A stretch of 64,000 nucleotides of DNA, from the NCBI GenBank assembly GCA_038244815.1, contig JBBRTB010000023.1, forward strand, positions 10,147 to 74,146, read 5' to 3'. A program made the position numbers and the translations under genes. The stretch comes from DASVHS01 sp038244815. Its GTDB lineage: Bacteria; Acidobacteriota; Thermoanaerobaculia; Gp7-AA8. The notes beneath the pieces are model-generated. The model searched no databases and was not told the origin of the DNA. It saw only the letters and a list, made by a program, of their open reading frames with translations. Of the stretch, positions 1-9,500 are shown piece after piece; the stretch's first letter is position 1, and the number at the start of each line of letters is the position of its first letter.

Positions 1-2
1 AC

Positions 3-1778
3 ATCAAGACCTTCCGCCAGGCCGGCAGTCGTTGTACCGGCCATCCGGAGTATGGATGGACCTCGGGGGTCGAGACCACTACCGGGCCGCTCGGACAAGG
101 GGTGGCCACGAGCGTCGGAATGGCGATTGCGGAGCGCTGGCTGGCGGCCACCTACAACCGTCCTGACTTTGAATTGTTCTCCTATCGCGTGTATGTCTTG
201 TGCGGCGACGGCGACATGATGGAAGGGATCAGCAGTGAGGCGGCGTCGCTGGCCGGTCACCTCGCGCTTTCCAACCTCTGCTGGATCTACGACGATAACC
301 ACATCACGATCGAGGGCTCGACCAACATCACCTTTACTGAGGATGTTGCGACCCGCTTTCTCGGCTACGGCTGGAATGTCACTCGCGTCAGCGATGCCAA
401 CGACCTGGAGATGCTGACCCGCGGTTATCAGATCTTTCACGACACTCCTGATCGTCCCACCCTGATCATCGTGCAGAGTCACATCGGCTATGGCGCTCCT
501 CACAAACAGGACACGCGGCAGGCCCACGGCGAGCCCCTTGGTCTCGAAGAGGTGCGGCTGGCGAAGGAGTTTTTCGGCTGCGACCCCGACGCTCAGTTCG
601 ATGTACCTGACGGAGTCATGGCACATTTCAAGGAACAGCTCGGCCGGCGCGGTGCAACCGTTCGCGCAGCCTGGGAGAAACTGTTTGCGGCGTATCGTCA
701 ACAGTATCCGGATCTCGCTGATCAGATTGATCGCATGCAGCGCCGTGAGCTGCCCCCAGCCTGGGACAGCACGCTGCCGACGTTCCCGGCGGATGCGAAA
801 GGCATGGCCACACGCGACTCGTCGGGCAAGGTGCTGAACGCCATCGCCGCGAAGGTGCCGTGGATGCTGGGCGGCGCGGCGGACCTGGCGCCGTCGACCA
901 GAACCCACTTGAGCTTCGAGTTTGCCGGCGAGTTCCAGGCCCCGGGCCACGGAGGCGACTACCGCGGACGCAACTTCCACTTCGGCATTCGCGAACATGC
1001 GATGTGCGCCATTGCCAGCGGACTCAGTTTGGCGAGACTGCGTTCTTATGCCTCGAGTTTTTTCATTTTCACCGACTACTGCCGCGGCGCGCTGCGGCTC
1101 AGCGCGATGATGGATCTCCCTGTCATCTACATCTGGACCCACGACTCGATCAGCATGGGCGAGGACGGGCCAACCCACCAACCCATCGAACAACTCGCGT
1201 CTCTCCGCGCGATGCCCGGCATGATTGTGTTGCGCCCGGCCGACGCCAACGAAGTGGTCGAAGCCTGGCGGGTGATCATGCAGATCAAGGTTCACCCGGT
1301 CAGTCTGGTGCTGACGCGACAGCCGCTACCGACCCTGGACCGCACTCGGTACGCGCCAGCGAGCGGTGTGTCGCGGGGCGCTTATGTGCTCGCCGATGCC
1401 CTGGATCACCAACCTGATGTGCTGCTGCTGGCGACCGGCAGCGAAGTCTCGCTTTGCATTGCGGCGTATGAGCAACTGCGTTCGGAAGGGATCAAGGCAC
1501 GAGTGATCAGCATGCCGTCATGGGAACTGTTCGAGAGTCAGAGCCAGGAATACCGCGACAGCGTGCTGCCGCCGGACATCACGGCACGCGTCGCCGTTGA
1601 AGAGGCATCCACCTTCGGTTGGGAACGCTATACCGGCTTCGATGGAACCATCCTGGGCCTGCATACCTTTGGATTGTCTGCGCCGATGAAAGTGGTCGAC
1701 CAGCACTTCGGCTTCGAGCCAGCTCACGTTGTCACCGCGGCACGAGAACAGATCCGGCGCCACGCCGCAACACAGTGA
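3..1778 (+). CDS. tkt: Transketolase, 5' end cut by the window edge
   Basis: Transketolase transfers two-carbon ketol units between sugar phosphates in the non-oxidative pentose phosphate pathway, using thiamine diphosphate and Mg2+. The frame is open from base 3, so the true start lies outside the window; compared with E. coli Tkt about 95 N-terminal residues are missing. Visible are the GVETTTGPLGQG segment near the start, the thiamine-diphosphate motif opening with GDGDMMEG and closing at YDDN, the central domain with FGIREHAM and GEDGPTHQP, and a complete C-terminal domain. The TGA is at 1776-1778. The phosphoglucomutase gene follows after 35 bases on the same strand, so the two are probably co-transcribed. 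The first GTG in this frame, at base 102, lies inside the conserved region and is not the start. Confidence 0.95.
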   Translation: MKTFRQAGSRCTGHPEYGWTSGVETTTGPLGQGVATSVGMAIAERWLAATYNRPDFELFSYRVYVLCGDGDMMEGISSEAASLAGHLALSNLCWIYDDNHITIEGSTNITFTEDVATRFLGYGWNVTRVSDANDLEMLTRGYQIFHDTPDRPTLIIVQSHIGYGAPHKQDTRQAHGEPLGLEEVRLAKEFFGCDPDAQFDVPDGVMAHFKEQLGRRGATVRAAWEKLFAAYRQQYPDLADQIDRMQRRELPPAWDSTLPTFPADAKGMATRDSSGKVLNAIAAKVPWMLGGAADLAPSTRTHLSFEFAGEFQAPGHGGDYRGRNFHFGIREHAMCAIASGLSLARLRSYASSFFIFTDYCRGALRLSAMMDLPVIYIWTHDSISMGEDGPTHQPIEQLASLRAMPGMIVLRPADANEVVEAWRVIMQIKVHPVSLVLTRQPLPTLDRTRYAPASGVSRGAYVLADALDHQPDVLLLATGSEVSLCIAAYEQLRSEGIKARVISMPSWELFESQSQEYRDSVLPPDITARVAVEEASTFGWERYTGFDGTILGLHTFGLSAPMKVVDQHFGFEPAHVVTAAREQIRRHAATQ

Positions 1779-1813
1779 GCGTTGCCGTACTGGCTCTAAT
1801 CCAGGGAGGTAGA

Positions 1814-3496
1814 ATGAGCAGCGTACACGAGACGGCGGAGCGGATCAGTCCTCTGGCAGGGAAACCCGCCGAGCCGTCGATGCTGGTCAACGTTCCCAGA
1901 CTGGTCACGGCCTACTACACGCTTGTCCCCGAACCGTCCGTACCCGCACAAAGGGTCGCCTTCGGCACCTCGGGGCATCGCGGTTCCTCGTTCGACAGGA
2001 CCTTCAACGAGTGGCATGTCCTTGCCATCAGTCAGGCCATCTGCGAGTACCGGAAGCAGCGGGGGATCGATGGCCCGCTGTTTCTGGGCATCGACACGCA
2101 CGCACTGTCCGAGCCGGCCCGCGCCAGCGCCCTCGAAGTCCTGGCGGCCAACGGCGTGGACGTCATGCTTTCCGAGGACGACGAATACACGCCCACTCCC
2201 GCGGTTTCTCACGCAATCCTCACTTACAACCGCGGGCGCGATAAGGGGCTGGCCGACGGCATTGTCGTGACGCCCTCGCACAATCCACCCGACAACGGTG
2301 GCTTCAAGTACAACCCGCCAAACGGCGGGCCGGCGGACAACGACGTCACCGGATGGATCGAAGCGAGGGCCAATACGTTTCTCGAAAGCGGCCTCCATGG
2401 TGTGAAGAGGATTCCTTTCGAGCGGGCCTTACAGGCCGCCACGACGCATCGGCACGACTATCTCAACTCTTATGTGAACGATCTCGGCAGTGTTCTCGAT
2501 ATGGACGTGATTCGCGGCGCGAACATTCGAATGGGCGTCGATCCCCTCGGTGGCGCCGGGGTTCATTACTGGGCGCGGATCGCCGAGCGCTGGGGGTTGA
2601 ATCTCACCGTCGTCAACGAAGCCATCGATCCGACCTTCCGGTTCATGACAGTGGATTGGGATGGCCGCATTCGCATGGACCCGTCCTCGCCTTATGCCAT
2701 GCAGTCGTTGATCGGCCTGAAAGATCGCTTCGACATCGCTTTCGCCTGTGACACCGACCACGATCGGCACGGGATCGTCACCCGAACCTCGGGGTTGCTG
2801 CCGCCCAATCATTATCTGTCCGTCGCCGTCTTCTACCTCTTCCAGCACCGAACGAAGTGGAGCAAGTCGGCGGCAGTCGGCAAGACAGTCGTCAGCAGTC
2901 AGATGATCGATCGCGTCACGGCGAAGCTCGGCCGGAAGCTCTACGAGGTGCCCGTCGGCTTCAAATGGTTCGTGGAGGGCCTGCTCGACGGCTCGCTTGG
3001 CTTTGGCGGTGAAGAGAGCGCCGGGGCGTCTTTCGTCCGTCTGGACGGCAGCGTCTGGACGACGGACAAAGACGGCATCGTCCCGGCCTTGCTGTCGGCC
3101 GAGATCACGGCACGGATGGAGCGCGATCCCGGAGAGATCTACCGCGATCTTGCGCACGAGTTTGGTGAACCTCTCTACGATCGTGTTGAGGCGAAAGCCA
3201 CTCCGGCACAGAAGGAAATGCTGAAGAGACTCTCGCCGAAGCAGGTCCGGTCCGCAGAGCTGGCAGGCGAAAAGATCCAGACCATCCTCACCAACGCACC
3301 GGGCAACGGCGCGCCCATCGGCGGATTGAAGATCATTGCAGAAAGCGGATGGTTCGCGGCACGTCCGTCCGGGACGGAAGACATCTACAAGATTTATGCG
3401 GAGAGCTTCCGGGGAGCGGACCATCTGAAGCGCATCCTCAAGGAGGCCCAGACGATCGTCGACGACGCTCTGGCGGCGTCTCCGCGGCAGAGGTGA
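1814..3496 (+). CDS. pgm: Phosphoglucomutase (alpha-D-glucose phosphate-specific)
   Basis: The enzyme interconverts glucose 1-phosphate and glucose 6-phosphate, feeding UDP-glucose synthesis and glycogen or glucan metabolism. The 560-residue product is close to the family length of about 545. It shows the N-terminal FGTSGHRG segment, the catalytic phosphoserine loop TPSHNPPDNGG, the metal-binding loop CDTDHDRHG, the sugar-specificity loop GGEESAGASF and the phosphate-binding RPSGTEDIYKIYAES near the C terminus. The frame is open further upstream, but ATG 1814 is chosen because a GGGAGGT ribosome-binding site sits at 1804-1810 and the upstream part overlaps transketolase. It lies 35 bases after tkt and converges on the glucan synthase gene, for which its product supplies the precursor pathway. 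Confidence 0.95.
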   Translation: MSSVHETAERISPLAGKPAEPSMLVNVPRLVTAYYTLVPEPSVPAQRVAFGTSGHRGSSFDRTFNEWHVLAISQAICEYRKQRGIDGPLFLGIDTHALSEPARASALEVLAANGVDVMLSEDDEYTPTPAVSHAILTYNRGRDKGLADGIVVTPSHNPPDNGGFKYNPPNGGPADNDVTGWIEARANTFLESGLHGVKRIPFERALQAATTHRHDYLNSYVNDLGSVLDMDVIRGANIRMGVDPLGGAGVHYWARIAERWGLNLTVVNEAIDPTFRFMTVDWDGRIRMDPSSPYAMQSLIGLKDRFDIAFACDTDHDRHGIVTRTSGLLPPNHYLSVAVFYLFQHRTKWSKSAAVGKTVVSSQMIDRVTAKLGRKLYEVPVGFKWFVEGLLDGSLGFGGEESAGASFVRLDGSVWTTDKDGIVPALLSAEITARMERDPGEIYRDLAHEFGEPLYDRVEAKATPAQKEMLKRLSPKQVRSAELAGEKIQTILTNAPGNGAPIGGLKIIAESGWFAARPSGTEDIYKIYAESFRGADHLKRILKEAQTIVDDALAASPRQR

Positions 3497-3530
3497 GCTT
3501 CGCGAGAAACCCTTGCTCGAATGCTATCGG

Positions 3531-6500
3531 TCATCCGCCACCGCTGGCGCGGCCGCCCCCGCGTCGTGCGGCGCCCATCACGATGTGCACGCGGTGCTTC
3601 TGGCCGTCATCCACGAACGGAATCGCCTCGGCTGACACGAGCGAGCCGTCGAGCTCAGCGGAGATGACGCCGGTCGTGCACCGTTCCGGATTCTCCACCT
3701 CGATGGTGTAGAGAGTATCCGGTCCGTTGCGAAGCGTGACTTCAAACCGAGGCCAGGTCGTCGGCACACAGGGACGGACCGACAATGTTGCCCCGTGCTG
3801 CGTGACGCCGAGGATCTCCTCGAGGCCGACGCGGTACATCCATCCCGCTGAACCCGTGTACCACGTCCATCCCCCGCGCCCCTCATGCTGCGGGTGGGTA
3901 TAGACGTCGCCGGCCAGGACGTAGGGCTCGGTCTGATAGCGCTCGACCTCGCGCGGCGTCCGCGTGTGGTTGATCGGGTTGAGCATGTGAAAGAACTCGA
4001 CGGCATCATCGCCCTGTCCGAGGCGGGCCACGGCGAGGACGAACCATTGCGCCGCGTGTGTGTATTGGCCGCCGTTTTCCCGCACGCCGGGAACGTAACC
4101 TTTGATATAGCCAGGGTTTTCCGGACCGTGATCGAACGGCGGCGAAAGGAGCAGGACGAGCTGTGGGCCGCGGCGAACGAGATGAGCGCGCACGGCATCC
4201 ATCGCGCGCTCGGCGTGTGCGGCCGGCGCGACGCCCGAGATCACCGCCCAGGTCTGTGGAATCGAGTCGATGCGTCCGTCCACGTTCATCGATGAGCCGA
4301 GTGGCGTCCCGTCGTCGAAGTAGGCGCGCCGGTACCATCCGCCGTCCCACGCAAGCTCGAGCATCGCCGCGATCCGCTCTGCCTCGCTTCGCCAGCGTGC
4401 GGCGCGGTCGGAGTCCCCACGCGCTTCCGCGATTGGCGCGTACTCCGTGAGGACGAGGTGGAGGAAAAAGCCGAGCCAGACGCTCTCCCCTTTTCCGAGG
4501 TAACCGACGCGGTTCATGCCGTCGTTCCAGTCACAGCTCCCTATGAGCGGGAGGCCATGTGCACCCGCCGTGAGCCCGTGCTCGATCGCGCGCACGCCGT
4601 GTTCATAGAGCGGTGCGGATTGCGAAGAGACAGCCGGAAGGCCATAGGCGTCGGCATCGCCCGGCGGAACCGGGGCCGCTTCGAGGAACGGCACGACCTC
4701 GTCGAGGACACCTGTGTCGCCGGTCGCTCGCAGGTAGCCGGAGATCGCGTATGGGAGGAACAGCAGGTCGTCGGAGCAATGCGTCCGTGTCCCCCGCCCG
4801 CTCGGCGGGTGCCACCAGTGCTGGACGTCTCCCTCCACGAACTGGCGCGAGGCAGCGCGGAGCAGGTGCTCGCGCACGAGGTCGGGCCGGGCGAACGTCA
4901 AAGCCATCACGTCCTGCAGCTGGTCCCGGAAGCCGAAGGCGCCGCTTGTCTGGTAGTACCCGGTACGGCCCCACATGCGACCGGCCAGCACCTGGTAGAC
5001 GAGCCAGCGGTTCAGCAGAATGTCGAACGAGTCGTCCGGGGTCTTCACGGTGACGGCGCCGAGGATCGACTCCCATGAAGCCTCGACGGCGCGAAGCTCG
5101 GCCGCCGCTGCCTCGGCGTCAGCGTAGAGCTCGATCAACTCGCGCGCTTCCTCGGCGCTCGCGCCTTCTCCGAGCAGGAAGACAAACCGCGCCGTCTCGC
5201 CTGGTGCGAGATCGACGGCGATCTTCAGTGCGGCGCACGGGTCGAGGCCCGCGCCGAAACGGCCGGAGAGCTCGGGTCGCAGGAAGGCGGCGGCACGGTG
5301 CAACGCGCCGTTTCGCCCCAGTACCTCGGTGCGGTCGCCCGTGGACGAAGTAGGGATGACGCTCGAAGCCGAGAAGGCCACGCGCCCCGCGAAGTCCTGG
5401 TTGTAAGGGTTCCTCGCCAGAACAGCGCCGCTCTTTTCGTCCCGTTCCGTCACCACGAAAAGATGCTCGCCGGGACGCGGCGGCCCCATCGCCCACTCGT
5501 TGTAGGCGAACAGAGAGAGTCTCCGCCTGCGTTGCGATTGATTGGTCAACGTCAGCAGGGAGAGCTTGACCGCACGCTCGCGCGCCACGAAGACCGCGAG
5601 CTCCTGCTCGAGCCCGAGCGCCGCGTGCTGGAAGCGTGTGACTCCGGCGGCGTGCCGCACGACCCAGCGCGGCGAGCGCGGCCCGCGACGGATGGCGTCG
5701 GGCGTCGCCCCCCAGATCACACCCTCCTCATCGTCGCGAAGAACGATTGCCTCCGAGGTCGGGTCGGTCACCGGGTCGTTCGCGAACGGCGTCAAGCGGT
5801 TCTCATTGCTGTTCAGCGACCATGTCACGGCGGTGCCGGACGCGGACACGAGCGTGCCGAAGAGCGGGTTCGCGATGACGTTTGACCAGGGAAGCGGGGT
5901 TTCCCTTCCCTCTTCGAGAACGACGACATACTCCTTGCCATCGTTCGTGAAGCCTCCGAAGCCGTTCTCCATAACGAGCGGAGGCACGGGCACGGGCGGC
6001 GTGTCGTCGTTTGCGGCCACGGGCGGTGGACCGGTGGAAGGCGAGGGCGCGGCCTCGGCCGGCATCTCGATCTCGGGGTTCTCGAGATGCTCCGCGAGTC
6101 CGCCACGGTCCCCGGCCAGTACGGCATGCGCGACGGTCTGGACGAGGATCCACTCGGCCTCCGTCATCGCGTCTGCGCGTAGGAGGTAAACCCCGCCCGA
6201 CTGCCCGTGGTGCGTTCCCCATGGACCCGCCTCGACGAGCTGCGTGAGTTGCGCCTGCATCGCGTCGAGGTAGCTGACAGGGTGCTCGTTCAGGATGACG
6301 ATGTCGGCCTTCAGCCCCTCGAGCCGCCAGTAGGCCTGCGCCTTCAGGACTTGCGCGACGAGCGAGATGTCATCCGTCGCGAGCACGCGCACCAGGACGA
6401 TCGGGAGGTCGCCCGAGATGCCGAACGCCCAGAGGCCCGACTGCCCGAGAGTGTTCCGGGCCATCACCTCCGGCCGGACCCGCATCGACGCGTCGGCGCC

Positions 6501-9500
6501 GAAGACCCGTGAGCCGAGGCGCTCGAAGAGCTGCGCCTCCTCCGCGGAGACCCCGAGATAGCGAAGCGAGACCTGCGAGTTGGTGAATGCGAGCGCAAAC
6601 GCGCGCCCCGCCGCGCCCGGGTCGTGGTACTTGTGCGCGAGTTGGCGGGCCGTGTCGACGTCCACCGCCGCTCCGGTTGCAAAAGACAGGCGAGCGATCG
6701 CGCCGGGCGGGAGGCTCAGCCGCGTCCTCAAGCTGAAGATCGGATCGAGGACCGCTCCGGTCGTGCCACTGAGCGCCCGGCCGTCGAGGGCGCGCGGCCA
6801 CTCCGGCGAGCGGCCCCGGCCGAGGAATCGAGACCGGTCTGTCTCACGCTCGATCGCTGCCTGCGGCAGTCTCTCCAGCGAGAGGGTGTGGAACGCATGG
6901 AACGGCGCATCCCCCTCGCCGCGCGGGCGGCGGCGCGCCAGGAGCGCGGCCGCCTCCGGGAGCCACTCGGTCTCGACGAAGAGCTTGCCGAATGCGGGGT
7001 GCGCGACATCTTCCATGTAACCGCCGAGCACAAGCTCGACGTAGCTGGTGGCCTCGATCGTGCGCAGCCGGTCTCCCCTGTTCGCGACCGAGAGGCGGCG
7101 CACCTCCACGTCGTCCTCGGGCGAAATCGCGATCTCGAGCTGGGTCTCGATCTCGTCGTCGAGCCGGCGGAAGACCGCCTTCTCGAGGTTGAACGTGACC
7201 GAGTACGACTCGGGTTCCGTGCAAACGGGCTGGTAAGTTGCCGACCAGACGGCCCCGTTCCGCACATCCCGCAGGTAGAGGAACTGACTGCCGTAGTCGC
7301 GCGTGCGGTCCTCGCGCCAGCGGCTGACACTGCGTCCCTTCCAGAAGCTCGCGCCGCCGCCAGCATGGGTGACGATTGAGACGTAGGAGCCGTTCGAGAG
7401 GATGTTCGCCCTTGGGAACGGCGTGTGTGGCGACCGGAACCGGCGTGTGGCCTCGGTGAGCACAGCCGGAGTGACGCGCGTCTCCTCGGCGGGGTGGGGC
7501 TCGACGATCGGGGCCTGGCGCGGGACCCGCTCCTCGAGGAGCAACTCGGTTGCTTTCACGCGCGGATCGGCGTGAAAACGATTGACCATGATGTCTCCGA
7601 GGAGGACGTTCGCGAGCGCAATGAGAGTCATCCCCTGGTGATGGGCGAAGAAGGCATTCACCAGTACACCCTGGTGCTTCTTCTCGTCCTCGACAGGCTC
7701 ATCTTTCACTTCCTGTTCGCGCCGTCGCCGCGTGTAGTCGATCGATTCGCAGAAACCGTAGGCGCCGTCGAGGCCCGCCGCTGTCAGGCGCGCGAAGTTG
7801 CGAACGGCGGTTGCCGGATCGATGAGTGCGGCGAGTGCGGTCGCATACGGCGCAATCACGAGCTCGTCGCCGACGCGTCGCTGCAGCCCGAGCCCCGGCA
7901 CGCCGAACGCTTTGTACTGGTAGGTTCCCGCGCGGTCGGTCACGGAGTACGCAGCCTCGGAGATCCCCCAGGGGACGCCGCGCGCACGGCCGTACGCGAT
8001 CTGCCGCGACACCACTCGCCGGCACGATTCGGAGAGGAGCGTACCGGGACGATCGCGCATCAGGAGCAGCGGCATGAGGTACTCGAACATCGTGGCGCTC
8101 CAGGAAAGAAGCGTCGGCACTCCGTCCACGCTGACGACTGGACGTCCGAGCCGGAACCAGTGCGCCTGCGGCACCTCCCCGCGCGCGACTGCAAGGAAGC
8201 TCGTGAGACGCGCTTCGGAGGCAAGCAGGTCGTAGGTAGAAACGTCGAGGCGCCCCGGTCCGTCCGCATCGGCCAGTCGGTAGCCGATCGAAAAGAGCTG
8301 CCGCTCGCGGTCGTAGAGCGGGGCGAAGTGCATCCCGTCTGCGAACAAGCGGGCGCGGGTCGCCAGCGAGGAGAGGATCGTGCCGAGCGCCTGCTCGAGG
8401 CCGGGCCTGACGGCCAGTTCATCGAGGCCTACGCTGAGCGCCATCAGCGAGGCGCAGAGGTTCCCGCTGTCGACGGTCGAGACGTAGCGCGGCGGAAGCG
8501 GTTCGCGTGTCGTCGTGTCGTACCAGTTCAGCAGGTGCCCCTCCCACATTTCGAGGCTCAGGGCCGTGTCGAGTGTCGCGCCGATCCGCTCGGCGAGCGC
8601 GTCGATGCCGAGGAATCCGAGATCGTGTGCGGCAAGCGTCGAGAGGAGCGACATGCCAATGTTCGTCGGTGACGTGCGGTGGGCCACCATCGGCCCGGGG
8701 TACTCCTGGAAATTGTCGGGTGGGAGCGCGTTGTCGCGCGGCGTGACGAACGCGTCGAAATAGCGCCAGGTCCGCTCGGCAATTGCGAGGAGGCTCTCCC
8801 TCTCGACACGATCGAGCGCGCGACGCAAGATCGGCGTGGGCCGGCTCAGCCTGTAAGCTACAAGGGGGGCGACGAGCCAGAGGAGAGCGAACGGGGCGGC
8901 GACCGGCAGCGCGGCCGGCCGCGCCAACGACGTCAGCAGGAGGAGCGAGGACGCCGCGATCGGTCCTGCGGCAACCTCGCCGATGAAGCCTCGGACCCCT
9001 CCCTCGAGCAGATGCGCCGCCCGCGCCGACTGCGAGGCTGCCGTCTCCCATTCGAGAAGCCTGCGCTGTGTGATCGCCAGGCGCACAAGCGTGACGCCGA
9101 TCGCGTGGAGCGTCTCCCATGCATGGAACGGGAGAAGAACGATCGCCAGCGCCGATTGCGCCGCTGCCATCCCGACGTCCTCGAGAGCACCCTGGACGTG
9201 CACGCGCACCGGCTTCCTCAGGTGCCATCCCTTTGGCGGACCGGCCAGAGCCGAGAGCAGCGGCATCGAGGCGATCGCTGCGGCGACACCCGCCCAGACC
9301 AACGGGAGCCCTGGCAGAAACGTGCAGCCGGCGAGCACGAGGAGCAGGAGCGAGGGGGTGGCAAGGCTCCGCCTCAGGTTGTCGAGGATCTTCCAGCGGC
9401 TGATCACGGGAAGGTCGTTCCGAACCGAACCGTGTCGTGTTGGCACCCACGGAAACAGCCAGCGGAGGATCTGCCAGTCGCCGCGCACCCAGCGGTTCTG

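Noticed and set aside
2429..3424. 331-codon minus-strand frame across phosphoglucomutase
   Set aside because: It is the antisense shadow of pgm; the plus-strand frame has all catalytic motifs and the minus translation has no recognisable domain.
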